Shown: positions 36,657 through 46,326, counted from the stretch's first letter. The stretch: DNA of 64,000 nt from Clostridium sp. Marseille-Q2269 (GCF_943736985.1 NZ_CALSFS010000018.1:1-64000); one strand, 5' to 3'. Notes: generated by a model from the sequence alone, not told the origin. Program-made: numbers and translations.

Positions 36657-37100
36657 CTTGTAATTAGTATTGCTGCCGCAATGGTATTATCATTAGGTTT
36701 ACTTAGTGGATGTGGAAACAAAAATGCTTTAAAAGACGGGGTATATAAATCAGAGTTTAGTAAATTGGATAGCAAAGGCTGGAAGGCTCAGTTATCAATT
36801 GAAGTAAAAGATGGAAAAATTATAAGTTCAAACTACGATTACGTAAACAAGGATGGAAAATTAAAGACTCAAGATGAAGATTATAACAAAAAAATGTAAG
36901 CAAAATCAAAGACAAACCCAATAAAATATACTGATCAGCTAGAAAAGCAATTAGTTGAAAAACAAGATCCAGCAAAAGTTGATGCTGTAACTGGAGCAAC
37001 TTCATCTTATAAGAACTTTACAGAGCTTGCTAATGCTGCTATAGAAAAGGCTAAAAAAGGTGATACAGCAACTGCCGTAATTGAAGAAAAAGGGAAATAA
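36657..37100 (+). pseudogene. FMN-binding lipoprotein remnant
   Basis: The frame resumes inside a lipoprotein signal peptide (LVISIAAAMVLSLGLL, lipobox LLSGC), lacking the first Met-Lys residues, which are replaced by the terminator. It continues with an FMN_bind domain (DGVYKSEFSKL), is stopped by TAA at 36897-36899, and resumes in the same frame with the flavin-attachment motif DAVTGATSS near 36985, ending at 37100. Missing start plus nonsense codon mark a pseudogene. Confidence 0.85.
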
Positions 37101-37145
37101 TAAGCCTTTATAAAAATACACACAACAAAATCATACATAATTTAT

Positions 37146-37203
37146 AATAAAGTTTCTACATTCTAACATATAGCATGTCTATTGTTTGAGTAGAAACTTT
37201 ATT
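37146..37203 (+). terminator. Long-loop terminator after the lipoprotein remnant
   Basis: AATAAAGTTTCTAC (37146-37159) pairs with GTAGAAACTTTATT (37190-37203) and Ts follow. Confidence 0.75.
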
Positions 37204-37287
37204 TTATATGATTAATAAATCTTTTCTTGACTCTTCATTATATAAGTTTCACATATTAATATATTTAAAAAATTTAGCCATAGGTGC

Positions 37288-37316
37288 AAAATTACATAGC
37301 TGTGCTATGTAATTTT
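37288..37316. terminator. Second hairpin terminator
   Basis: AAAATTACATAGC pairs with GCTATGTAATTTT around a TGT loop. Having A and T runs on both sides, it works in either direction. Confidence 0.75.
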
Positions 37317-37788
37317 TAATAAAAGTTGAAAAAATGTATTAATAATATTTACTTTTAAGGTTACACTTAAGTCTTTTTTAAATATATTAGTTGTAAATTC
37401 TCGTTAAAGTCTTAATCATGTAACTTATTCAATTCTCATGTTATCTTAAAATCTTATAATTATAATCTGTATGGAAAAGGAAGATATTATAAATTTTCAA
37501 TAAACAATAGATGGGAAAAAATATAATTGTAAAACATGTGTTAAATATTGATTTTAAATACATTAAATGTTAAAATTAAACAAGATTTATGAAAAATAAA
37601 GTCTAAGAAAACGTTTTTAAAAGATTTGGTGTAATGGTCAAGTTAAGAAAAGATAATAATATTGAAATAAATAGGTAACATAAAATTAATGTTACATTTT
37701 TATAAAATATAATAAAATCTTTTTGTCTTGCATAATTTGATATTAGATCATAAAAATCCAATGATATTAAGTTTTGGGGGTAATGAAT
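37317..37788. other. Long AT-rich leader before the flavoprotein gene
   Basis: About 470 nt without a coding frame. No recognised riboswitch; likely carries the promoter of the flavoprotein operon. Confidence 0.5.
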
Positions 37789-40479
37789 ATGGAATTGAAA
37801 CAGAAAGTGCTTCAATTTGCCAATCAAGTTAGTGGCAATAAGCCTGGTTCTAGAAGCTGGTTCACAGAGAAGGATGCACGTTATAGAATTCTTGAGCCTG
37901 CTGTTACAGATGAAATGGCAGAAGTTTTGCTTTGTATGAAAATACGAGAAAAGGTAACAGCTAAAGAGGTTGCATCTTTATGTAAAAAAAGTGTTGAAAG
38001 AACAAGAGAACTTTTATTAGAATTAGCAGATATAGGTGTATGCTTTGTTAATACTATTAATGGAGAAGATAAATTTTGGTATGAAACATGGGTACCTGGT
38101 ATTATGGAAATGATGGTTAATAAAAAAAAATATGTTGATAAATATCCTCAAATTGCAGAATGTTTTAGTGCGTACGGAATAGAAAATGGACCTAGATCAA
38201 CAGGAAATTTTCCACCAGGAGTTGGTCTTATGCGTGTTATTCCAATAGAAACTTCTATAGATGGAGAAACAAGAAGAGCATCTTATGAGGAAATATCAAA
38301 ATATCTTAATGAAAATGAAATTTTCTCAGTTTCTGATTGTGCTTGTCGTACTGCAAGAGAAGTCATGGGTGAAGGTTGCGGACATCTAAAGGAGGATATG
38401 TGTATTCAGTTAGGCCATGCTGCTGAATATTATATTCGTACAGGAAGAGGTAGAGAGATTACTCGTGAAGAGGCTTTTGAAATTATAAAAAGAGCTGAAG
38501 AGAATGGTTTAATGCACCAGATACCAAACTTAGATGGGTCAGGAAAAACTCATGCTATTTGTAACTGTTGTGGCTGTTCATGTCTTTCATTAAGAGGAGC
38601 TTCCATGTTTACAAATGCTGACATGGTTCGGTCTAACTATGTTTCTCATGTGGACAAAGATAAATGTGTTGGTTGCGGCGAATGCGTTGTCAATTGCCCA
38701 GTAAATGCACTGAAATTAGGTCAAAGGCTTTGTTCAACCAAACCAGTTGTTAAAGAAATAGTAAGAGAAGAAACACCACGTAATGCACAGTGGGGTCCTG
38801 ATAAATGGAATGTAGACTATAGGATTAACAGAAAAAATGTTGTTGATACAGGTACAAGTCCCTGTAAAACATCATGTCCTGCTCATATTGCTGTTCAAGG
38901 TTATATTAAATTAGCTTCTCAAGGAAGATATAAAGAAGCACTTGAACTTATAAAACATGAAAATCCTTTTCCAGCAGTATGTGGTCGTATTTGCCCTAGA
39001 AAATGTGAATCTGCCTGTACTAGAGGAGATATTGATGATCCAATTGCTATAGACGAAATTAAGAAATTTATTGCAGAACAGGATTTAAATGTAGAAAATC
39101 GTTATGTTCCTAAAAAGAGACACCAATACGGAAAGAAGATTGCTATTGTTGGAGGAGGACCAGCAGGCCTTTCATGTGCTTTTTATTTAGCTATTGATGG
39201 ATACAAAGTAACAGTATTTGAAAAACAAAAGGTTCTTGGTGGAATGTTAACACTAGGAATCCCATCCTTTAGACTTGAAAAAGAAGTAGTAAATGCAGAA
39301 ATTGATATTTTAGAAAAATTAGGTGTTGAGTTTAAAAAAGGTATTCAGGTTGGAAAAGATGTTACTCTTAGTGAGTTGAGAAAACAAGGATACAAAGCTT
39401 TTTATATGTCAATTGGTGCCCAGGTAGGTAGAAAAATTGGCATAGAAGGAGAAGAGGCTGAAGGGGTCATGTCAGGTGTTGATTTCCTACGAAATGTGAA
39501 CTTGGGAAAAGATGTGAATATTAAAGGAAATGTAGTTGTAATTGGCGGTGGCAATGTTGCCATTGATGTTGCAAGAACAGCTACACGTATGGATGTTTCA
39601 AAAGTTCACATGTTTTGTTTAGAAAGTCATGAGGAAATGCCAGCTCTTCATGAAGAAATAAATGAGGCTATGTCAGAAAATATAGTTATTAATAATTCTT
39701 GGGCTCCTAAAAAAATTATTACAGAAAACGGTAAAGTTACTGGCATAGAACTTAAAAAATGTATTTCTGTGTTTGATGAAAATAAAAGATTCAATCCTAC
39801 TTATGATGAAAAAGATGTGAAAATCGTTAATGCAGATTATGTGTTAACCTCAATAGGTCAATCAATTGATTGGGGTAGTATACTTCAGCATAGCAAAGTA
39901 GAATTAAATCCTAATAAAACAATAAAAGCCAATGAATTTACTTATCAAACTGGAGAAGAGGATATATTTGTTGGTGGTGATTCATATACTGGTCCAAAGT
40001 TTGCAATAGATGCTATAGCTTCAGGTAAAGAGGGCGCAATTTCAATTCATCGTTTTGTTCAAAATGGACAAAGTTTAGTTATTGGTCGTGATAGAAGAGA
40101 GTATCATGAATTAGATAAGAGCAGCATTGAAGTTGGTGGATATGATCGTACTCCAAGACAAAAAGCAGGGCATATAAATCAGGAGAAAGTAAATGAGGCA
40201 TTTAAAGATGTACGTACTACATTCACAGAGCAGCAAGTAAAAAAGGAAACCAATCGTTGTCTTGGATGCGGTGCCACAATTGTTGATGAATTTATGTGTG
40301 TAGGATGTGGACAATGTACAACTAAGTGTAAATTTGATGCAATTTCACTTGTTAGAAAGTATGACAATGAAAGCGTATCACTAGAAAAATTGAAACCTAT
40401 AGTTGTTAAGACAGCTATAAAACGTAAAGGAAAAATTGCAGCTAGAAAGGTTAAAAAATTTTTTATTAAAAAATCTTGA
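37789..40479 (+). CDS. Multi-[4Fe-4S] FAD/NAD(P)-dependent oxidoreductase (GltD-like) with N-terminal Fe-S module
   Basis: An 896-residue redox protein in several modules. Residues 1-120 contain a winged-helix-like part (TAKEVASLCKKSVERTRELL). A Cys-rich module follows: CACR (184-187) and CNCCGCSC (from 258). A ferredoxin-like CVGCGECVVNCP starts at 293. A GltD-type N-domain (CKTSCPAHI; CGRICPRKCESAC) precedes the FAD fold (GGGPAGLS at about 455), the NAD(P) fold (IGGGNVAIDVA at about 585) and a last Fe-S motif (CVGCGQCTTKC). ATG 37789 lies 8 nt after GGGGG; the upstream TTG and ATG are too close. Cytosolic. The electron acceptor and substrate are unknown; the DUF5692 membrane protein follows. 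Confidence 0.88.
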   Translation: MELKQKVLQFANQVSGNKPGSRSWFTEKDARYRILEPAVTDEMAEVLLCMKIREKVTAKEVASLCKKSVERTRELLLELADIGVCFVNTINGEDKFWYETWVPGIMEMMVNKKKYVDKYPQIAECFSAYGIENGPRSTGNFPPGVGLMRVIPIETSIDGETRRASYEEISKYLNENEIFSVSDCACRTAREVMGEGCGHLKEDMCIQLGHAAEYYIRTGRGREITREEAFEIIKRAEENGLMHQIPNLDGSGKTHAICNCCGCSCLSLRGASMFTNADMVRSNYVSHVDKDKCVGCGECVVNCPVNALKLGQRLCSTKPVVKEIVREETPRNAQWGPDKWNVDYRINRKNVVDTGTSPCKTSCPAHIAVQGYIKLASQGRYKEALELIKHENPFPAVCGRICPRKCESACTRGDIDDPIAIDEIKKFIAEQDLNVENRYVPKKRHQYGKKIAIVGGGPAGLSCAFYLAIDGYKVTVFEKQKVLGGMLTLGIPSFRLEKEVVNAEIDILEKLGVEFKKGIQVGKDVTLSELRKQGYKAFYMSIGAQVGRKIGIEGEEAEGVMSGVDFLRNVNLGKDVNIKGNVVVIGGGNVAIDVARTATRMDVSKVHMFCLESHEEMPALHEEINEAMSENIVINNSWAPKKIITENGKVTGIELKKCISVFDENKRFNPTYDEKDVKIVNADYVLTSIGQSIDWGSILQHSKVELNPNKTIKANEFTYQTGEEDIFVGGDSYTGPKFAIDAIASGKEGAISIHRFVQNGQSLVIGRDRREYHELDKSSIEVGGYDRTPRQKAGHINQEKVNEAFKDVRTTFTEQQVKKETNRCLGCGATIVDEFMCVGCGQCTTKCKFDAISLVRKYDNESVSLEKLKPIVVKTAIKRKGKIAARKVKKFFIKKS

Positions 40480-40596
40480 TCAAGGTTTATATAGCATATA
40501 CATAAGACAAGAATGGTAGAGAATTAATTTCCATGAATAATGAAGAGATTTATGATAGATAGACAGAAATATTTTTTTCAGAAAGGAAAATTTAAT

Positions 40597-41532
40597 ATGG
40601 GTATTTTGTATGAGGCAACTAATTTTAATGGCTTGGCTATTTGGCTTTTTATTCTATTTGCTTTAATGGCTTTTAATGAGTTTGGACGTTCAACCAAATG
40701 GGGAGGAATTGTACTTTTTTTAATTGTTCCTATAGTATTAACTATTTTTGTTTGGCCAACAACTGCAGCTGCGGATAATGAATATGGTACAGGTAATTGG
40801 TTCAACTGGGCAAAAACTTACTCCGCCCTTGCAGGATGTCTTGGGTTTATGGCAATTCGCTACATTCCATCATTGTCAAAAAAGAAGTGGGCGTTATGTT
40901 TTCCGCCACTTATTTTGGCAATTAACATATTTGAAGCTGCAATTCGTGATTTTCAGTGCTTTGGCTATGGTGCATGGAATGGAGCTTACGTAAATAATCT
41001 ATGGTTAATGTCAGGACCTTGGAATATTATGAATGGTATTGCGGGGTTACTTAATATTATTATTATCTGTGGTTGGGTTGGAATTTTTGTATCTAAGGAT
41101 AAAACAAAAGATATGATTTGGCCTGATATGATTTGGGTTTATGTGCTAGCTTATGATTTATGGAATTTTGCATACACATATAATTGTATAGCTGATCATT
41201 CAATTTATTGTGGATTAGCATTACTTTTATCATGTACTATACCAACATTCTTTATAAAAAGAGGAGCATGGTTGCAGCATCGTGCACAAACACTAGCTTT
41301 ATGGATTATGTTTATTATGACAGTGCCTTCTTTTGCAGATCGTATATCACCAATACCTACTACACATAATCCAACAGCATTTTTTATTGTAAGTTTACTT
41401 TCTTTAGTTGTAAATGCCGCTGTAGCAGCATATCAAATTAAGAAGATATTTAATAAGAAGCTTAATCCATTTAAAGATGAAATATATGTGGATACAAATG
41501 CATATAAAGAAGTAATAAAAGAGAACAAATAA
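40597..41532 (+). CDS. DUF5692-like integral membrane protein
   Basis: A 311-residue membrane protein with about eight to nine hydrophobic segments (LAIWLFILFALMAFNEFGRS, GIVLFLIVPIVLTIFVWP, NIIIICGWVGIFVS). It starts MGILYEATNFNG after GAAAGG; the upstream frame from 40540 lacks a good RBS. It follows the flavoprotein by about 120 nt and probably shares its transcript. It is rich in Trp and Tyr. I recall this as an uncharacterised family; it may anchor or supply the redox protein. Confidence 0.7.
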   Translation: MGILYEATNFNGLAIWLFILFALMAFNEFGRSTKWGGIVLFLIVPIVLTIFVWPTTAAADNEYGTGNWFNWAKTYSALAGCLGFMAIRYIPSLSKKKWALCFPPLILAINIFEAAIRDFQCFGYGAWNGAYVNNLWLMSGPWNIMNGIAGLLNIIIICGWVGIFVSKDKTKDMIWPDMIWVYVLAYDLWNFAYTYNCIADHSIYCGLALLLSCTIPTFFIKRGAWLQHRAQTLALWIMFIMTVPSFADRISPIPTTHNPTAFFIVSLLSLVVNAAVAAYQIKKIFNKKLNPFKDEIYVDTNAYKEVIKENK

Positions 41533-41544
41533 TAGAATATTAAA

Positions 41545-41577
41545 AAAGAAGCCACTGTTTAACAATGGCTTCTTTTG
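41545..41577 (+). terminator. Terminator after the DUF5692 gene
   Basis: AAAAGAAGCCA pairs with TGGCTTCTTTT (41566-41576). It is very like the terminators of the POT genes. Confidence 0.88.
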
Positions 41578-41598
41578 CTTTGATAATAATGGATTTAA

Positions 41599-41625
41599 AA
41601 CCTAGCTAAACTTAGTTAGGTTTTT
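41599..41625 (+). terminator. AACCTA-type terminator, copy 2
   Basis: AACCTAGCTAA pairs with TTAGTTAGGTT, then Ts. The preceding bases ATTTAAAACCTAGCTAAA are identical to copy 1 at 36624. A further 270-nt AT-rich gap to the next gene shows nothing else. Confidence 0.8.
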
Positions 41626-41894
41626 GTGATATTAATAAAATTAGTTCATGTGCAAATTAGTTAATGATAGATTTAGCAGTAAATAAACAAAAAAATAACC
41701 TTATACTATTCTAAAAAATTATAGAAGAGGGCAATTGTATCATATTTTATTATTTGATTTAGGTGATTTTGTTAGTTAAAATAAAATATAATAATTTTTT
41801 CTGTACAATTGTATTATCAAATGAAAAAAATCAAGATATTGGTAATGTATTATAAACTATATTTACTGTAATGGTATGGAGGTTAATGAGAAAT

Positions 41895-42881
41895 ATGAAT
41901 TTACTTGAATATATGTCTAAAAAAAGGCATCGTTTGATTTACCCACAAATGGGAGCAATAGGTATTGCTTACACAAATTATACTATGTATGAGGTTTACA
42001 AGGACCCTCAAAAACAGTTAGAAATAGCATTATTATTAGAAGATAAAATTCCCCTTGATTTTTCTTATCCCCTTGATTACGGAGTGGTTTTTGCGGAAGC
42101 TTTAGGTGTCCCTTTATTGCGTCCAGATTATGATTTTCCTTCATCAAATGATAATCCAATTAAAGATTTGTCTGATTTGCTCTTATTAGATCAACCTTGT
42201 CCAGAAAAAAATTGTTTAATGTCATCTTACTTAGAAGCCATCCGATTAATTGCTGAAAATATAGATAAACCAGAAATGGTTGCTTTGGTTGGCCCGTTTA
42301 CTTTAGCAGCAGAAATGGCAGGGGTAGAAAATTTAGCTCGCTGTGTTATTCGTAAACCTGATTTCGTTGAAGCTATACTAGACTTTGCTACAGAAGCCAT
42401 CATTAATTTTTTGCGAACAGCAGTTAAAAATGGTGCCAAGGTTATTCAAATATCGGAACCAACTGCAAGTATTATCTCACCTGTTTGTTTTTCAAGATTT
42501 ATTACTCATAGGTTACAAAAGATTTTTGCAACGGCTGAACAATTGGGAGCTTGGGGTGTACTACATATTTGTGGTAATACTTCAGTGTATTTAAAGGAAA
42601 TGTCAAGTTGTGGTGCTGAAGTTCTAAGTTTAGATCAGATCATGGACATGGCTACTGTTGCCAAAATTGTACCTGAGAATATAATCCTTGCTGGTAACAT
42701 TGATCCACTGCAAATAATGTATAATGGAAGTTCTTATGAGGTAGAGAAAGCTACTAAAAAGCTGTTACTTGATATGAAACTATATCCTAATTTTATGCCG
42801 TCTTTTGGTTGTGATTGTGTAATGGGTTCACCTGAAGAAAACGTTAAGATTTTTATTAAGACTGTTTACGAAAATAGCTAA
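41895..42881 (+). CDS. MtaA/CmuA-type (URO-D fold) methyltransferase
   Basis: A protein of the uroporphyrinogen decarboxylase superfamily, of the kind that transfers methyl groups between corrinoid proteins and thiols. The predicted zinc ligands are in HICGNT (His, Cys) and the late FGCDCVMG segment. It has about 328 residues. GGAGG at 41878-41882 is 3 nt before ATG 41886 and 12 nt before ATG 41895; the latter starts MNLLEYMSKKRHRLIYPQMG, a usual beginning, but 41886 cannot be excluded. No corrinoid protein gene is nearby. It heads an operon with a binding protein and two permeases, suggesting catabolism of an imported methylated compound (inference). Confidence 0.8.
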   Translation: MNLLEYMSKKRHRLIYPQMGAIGIAYTNYTMYEVYKDPQKQLEIALLLEDKIPLDFSYPLDYGVVFAEALGVPLLRPDYDFPSSNDNPIKDLSDLLLLDQPCPEKNCLMSSYLEAIRLIAENIDKPEMVALVGPFTLAAEMAGVENLARCVIRKPDFVEAILDFATEAIINFLRTAVKNGAKVIQISEPTASIISPVCFSRFITHRLQKIFATAEQLGAWGVLHICGNTSVYLKEMSSCGAEVLSLDQIMDMATVAKIVPENIILAGNIDPLQIMYNGSSYEVEKATKKLLLDMKLYPNFMPSFGCDCVMGSPEENVKIFIKTVYENS

Positions 42882-42911
42882 AAAACTATATACTAAAGAG
42901 GAGTGTTTGTA

Positions 42912-44207
42912 TTGAAAAAAGGTATATGTAAAATTTTTATTAGTATTACTTTGATTACAATATTTATGATTAGTTTTGTTGGGTGTGAAAATAATAAAAA
43001 GGATGCCAATAAAAAATCTAATTCAGGTGAAGCAATTACAGTTTTATTGCCACCGTGGTATCAAAAAGGTTTAGAAAAAACTATTCCTGATTTTGAAGCC
43101 GATACAGGTATTAAGGTTAAACTAGAAATTCTTGACTGGGAACCTCTGCAGGACAGAATTGTAACTAGTTGCTCTACTGGTGTTGCACCAGCAGATGTTA
43201 CTGAATTTAGTTGGGATTGGACAAATACCTACGGAGAAGCTGGCTGGTATGAACCTCTAAATAAATATTTTAGTGATGATATGTGGAAAGATATTGCTAC
43301 AAAGGATGTTTTCAGTCATAAGGGTAAATACATGGCAGTTCCAATTTATAACGATTTTCGTCTTACATATGTTGATACAGCTGATTTTACTTCTGCTGGA
43401 ATTAAAGATATCCCAACTACAGCAGATAGTATGTATGAAGCAGCAAAGAAAATTAAAGCAGCTGGTGTATGCAATTATCCAATCCTGCTGCCATTATCAG
43501 CTACATCAGCTACAACCACACCATGGTTTATGTTGACTAAAGCATATGGTGGAGAACTTTTTGATAATAATTGGAATCCTCTTTTTGCTAAGAAAGATTC
43601 CGCTGGATATAAAGCTATGTCATGGGTTATGAATGCTTATAAAGATGGATTAATCAATCCTGCTGTTTTAGATTATAAAGGCACCGACGTTGTAGACCAC
43701 TTTAAAAAAGGTGACAGTTCCATAGATATAGCAGGTTGGGCAGGGAACATTACTGAATATACTAAGAAAGATAGCGCTATAGCAAGTACTGTTAAAGTAA
43801 TCCAAGTTCCTGGTACTAAAGATGGTAGTCGTACATACGGTTTACAAGAGGGTGTAGGTATACCAACTGCATCTAAGCATAAAGAAGCTGCTGCGAAGTT
43901 TATTAAATGGATCAATAAGGAAAAATTTATGGAAAACTTATTTACTGAAGATGGTATTTTCCCTAATCATGCAAGTACTATAACTGCTCTGACAAAAGCC
44001 AATAAAATGCCTCAAGGGAATACTATAAAAGAGGCTATGAGCACTATACAACCACTTTTCCCACAAGGTGCACCTAAATGGTATGCTGCATGGGAAAGTG
44101 ATGTAGCAACCTATATGAATCAGATTGCTAAAGGCCAACTTACTATGGATCAAGGCTTAAAAAGCATAGCTGGCTCTGCTGCTAAGTTAAAAGCTAAATC
44201 TAAATAA
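42912..44207 (+). CDS. ABC-importer solute-binding lipoprotein (family 1, sugar type)
   Basis: A 432-residue extracytoplasmic binding protein with a signal peptide ending in a lipobox (SFVGC) and a CUT1-type body (ITVLLPPWYQKGLEKTIPDFE; PADVTEFSWDWTN; AAKFIKWINKEKFMEN). TTG 42912 follows AGAGGAG by 8 nt. Ligand unknown: the fold is that of sugar-binding proteins, but the neighbouring methyltransferase argues for something else. It is followed by a structured intergenic segment, then both permeases. Confidence 0.9.
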   Translation: MKKGICKIFISITLITIFMISFVGCENNKKDANKKSNSGEAITVLLPPWYQKGLEKTIPDFEADTGIKVKLEILDWEPLQDRIVTSCSTGVAPADVTEFSWDWTNTYGEAGWYEPLNKYFSDDMWKDIATKDVFSHKGKYMAVPIYNDFRLTYVDTADFTSAGIKDIPTTADSMYEAAKKIKAAGVCNYPILLPLSATSATTTPWFMLTKAYGGELFDNNWNPLFAKKDSAGYKAMSWVMNAYKDGLINPAVLDYKGTDVVDHFKKGDSSIDIAGWAGNITEYTKKDSAIASTVKVIQVPGTKDGSRTYGLQEGVGIPTASKHKEAAAKFIKWINKEKFMENLFTEDGIFPNHASTITALTKANKMPQGNTIKEAMSTIQPLFPQGAPKWYAAWESDVATYMNQIAKGQLTMDQGLKSIAGSAAKLKAKSK

Positions 44208-44249
44208 TACAGTAATTCAGTAAAAATTAAAAAGTTATAGAAATTATAT

Positions 44250-44340
44250 AATGGCGCCGGGCATGGGCGTGATCTGGTGGGCAAAGATCAAATAAGGGTA
44301 TAATAGTAACAACTGTTAGTTTAAGACTATTGTGCCCACC
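44250..44340 (+). ncRNA. Candidate structured RNA between binding protein and permease genes
   Basis: An unusually GC-rich island. GCGCC and GGCGT can form a small stem (about 44254-44270). GGTGGGCA (44276-44283) pairs perfectly with TGCCCACC (44333-44340), enclosing AATAGT (44302-44307) paired with ACTATT (44326-44331). No T run follows. I match no known riboswitch class. It might stabilise the binding-protein mRNA or act as a cis-regulator. Confidence 0.5.
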
Positions 44341-44461
44341 ATAAATTTAAAATGCCAAAGCATGTGAATATACAAATAAAATAATTATTAAGATTATACT
44401 ATATTTAAGGATTTTTAGTAGCATATTTTTAAATATTGATATCTTTCTCAGAGGTGAATAG

Positions 44462-45325
44462 ATGAAAAGATCAAAAGCTCCGTATGTATGTTTGCTACCA
44501 CTACTGTTTATTTTAGTGATTTTTGTAGCATTACCTTTATGCATTACTATAGTGGACAGCCTTTATGAAGTAAATTTGCGTCATTTGGATCAGCGCATTT
44601 TTGTTGGCTGGGGAAATTATATTACACTATTTCAAGATAAGTTTGCTATAAACTCTTTTGGCAACAGTCTTTTTTATCTTATAATTTCTTTGATAGCTGA
44701 AACAATTTTGGGTATAGTACTGGCGTTGGCATTAAAAGATAAATTTATTGGAAGAGGTATAATTTTGGCTGTTTTGATCATACCATGGGCATTACCTCCC
44801 CTAGTAAATGGTATAATTTGGCGACTTATTCTTGATCCTACATGTGGACTTTGGAATGATTTCTTATTTAAAATTGGATTTATTCATGAGTATAAAGTTT
44901 GGCTTAATAACCCTGCATGGTCTAAATGGCTGGTAACTTTAGTACATGTATGGAAGATGTTACCCTTAATAGTTATAATCTTTTTGGCAAAACTACAAAC
45001 TCTGCCTGAAGATAGAATAGAAGCAGCTTCTATAGATGGAGCTAATTACTGGCAGCGATTTCGCTACATTATTTTTCCTTTTATAAAATCTGTATTAGTT
45101 ATTACTTTAGCAGAAGGTACAATTTCTGCTTTTCATTTATTTGATGAGGCCTATATAATGACTGGTACCGCCTTGGATACACGCTCATTACTCATTGAAA
45201 ATTATTTAGTTGCCTTTCGGGAAATGAATCTAGGAAGTGGCATGGCTTTGTCCATGTTGATCTCTCTATTTTCCCTACTCATAATGTCTATTTACATTAA
45301 GCTAGGAGGTAAGAACCAATCATGA
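44462..45325 (+). CDS. ABC-importer permease, MalF/UgpA type
   Basis: A 287-residue inner-membrane permease with six hydrophobic segments. The EAA loop that docks the ATPase reads EDRIEAASIDGANYWQRFRY. AGAGGTG precedes ATG. It overlaps the next permease by 4 nt. Partner of the lipoprotein at 42912. Confidence 0.92.
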   Translation: MKRSKAPYVCLLPLLFILVIFVALPLCITIVDSLYEVNLRHLDQRIFVGWGNYITLFQDKFAINSFGNSLFYLIISLIAETILGIVLALALKDKFIGRGIILAVLIIPWALPPLVNGIIWRLILDPTCGLWNDFLFKIGFIHEYKVWLNNPAWSKWLVTLVHVWKMLPLIVIIFLAKLQTLPEDRIEAASIDGANYWQRFRYIIFPFIKSVLVITLAEGTISAFHLFDEAYIMTGTALDTRSLLIENYLVAFREMNLGSGMALSMLISLFSLLIMSIYIKLGGKNQS

Positions 45326-46164
45326 CAAAATTATATCGTCGTATTTTCCTGATTTTTTTAACTGTAATCATTTGCTTATATAGTCTTGTTCCGTTATATT
45401 GGTGTTTGCGTACCAGTTTGATGGCAAAATCAGATTTACTAAAAGCACCTCCTAGCTGGCTTCCAAAACCACTTACTTTTGATAACTATCAACAGTTGTT
45501 TGGACTATCTAGCACCGATTCAATACTAAACAATCAATTTATAGACGCCTTTGCTAATTCATTAGTTGTTTGTTTGGTTTGTACATTATTGGTGTGCGTC
45601 ATTGCCATATTATCAGGGTATGTTTTTGCTCGCTGGAAATTTAAGGGCAGCAATTTTATTTTCTGGATTTTAATGACTACAATGGTTCTACCAGCTTATA
45701 GTGTAATGATACCACTTTATCGCATCATGACTACTTTAGGATTAATGGATACTCGCGTAGGTATCATACTTATCTACATTTCTGCATTTATGCCTTTAGC
45801 AGTATGGCTAATGTACAGTTTTTTTACTTCTATCCCAAAAGAAATTGAGGAAGCTGCTTGGGTTGATGGAGCAGGACGCTTTCGGGCAATGTTTATTCTT
45901 TTACCCATTGCACTACCTGGTATTATTGCTGTAGCTATTATAACTTTTTTAAGTGCATGGAGCCAATATTCTATACCTCTTGTATTTGCTTCTTCAAGAG
46001 CTCAGCCACTTACAGTTTTTTTAAGTACAATGGTTGGCAAAACTTCTATTCATTATGGATTGATGTCTGCAGGAGGTATGCTCTCTGTTATTCCTCCAGT
46101 TTTAGTGGCGATTTTTTTGAACAAATATTTAATTGGCGGTTTAATGAAAGGTTTAACAAAATAA
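45322..46164 (+). CDS. ABC-importer permease, MalG/UgpE type
   Basis: A 280-residue permease with the EAA loop PKEIEEAAWVDGAGRFRAMF, forming a heterodimer with the preceding protein. No ATP-binding subunit is encoded in the operon or elsewhere in the window, so a shared MsmK/MalK-type ATPase is needed. Coupled translation to the preceding gene. Confidence 0.92.
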   Translation: MTKLYRRIFLIFLTVIICLYSLVPLYWCLRTSLMAKSDLLKAPPSWLPKPLTFDNYQQLFGLSSTDSILNNQFIDAFANSLVVCLVCTLLVCVIAILSGYVFARWKFKGSNFIFWILMTTMVLPAYSVMIPLYRIMTTLGLMDTRVGIILIYISAFMPLAVWLMYSFFTSIPKEIEEAAWVDGAGRFRAMFILLPIALPGIIAVAIITFLSAWSQYSIPLVFASSRAQPLTVFLSTMVGKTSIHYGLMSAGGMLSVIPPVLVAIFLNKYLIGGLMKGLTK

Positions 46165-46177
46165 TAAGAGGATTATT

Positions 46178-46228
46178 ATGAATTACATTATAACAAATGG
46201 GAAAGTTATATTAAAAAAAATAATTTGA
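46178..46228 (+). pseudogene. Start of a lost amidohydrolase-like gene
   Basis: AGAGGA is followed by ATG and a 16-residue frame MNYIITNGKVILKKII ending in TGA. The beginning (YIITNGKVIL) is what amidohydrolases of the deaminase/dihydroorotase group look like. The rest is absent, so the operon probably once encoded such an enzyme. A short stretch like this could also be chance. Confidence 0.4.
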
Positions 46229-46326
46229 TCTATAAATATGCTTAGAATAGTCATTTCACTGATTTACTTAGATAGGTTGACTATGTCTATAAAAAAACAT
46301 ATAATTTAGTTGTAATTTAATAATAC

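Noticed and set aside
42903-42914. GTG 42903 as start of the binding-protein gene
   Set aside because: It is inside the RBS; TTG 42912 has 8-nt spacing and begins the signal peptide with the expected KKG residues.
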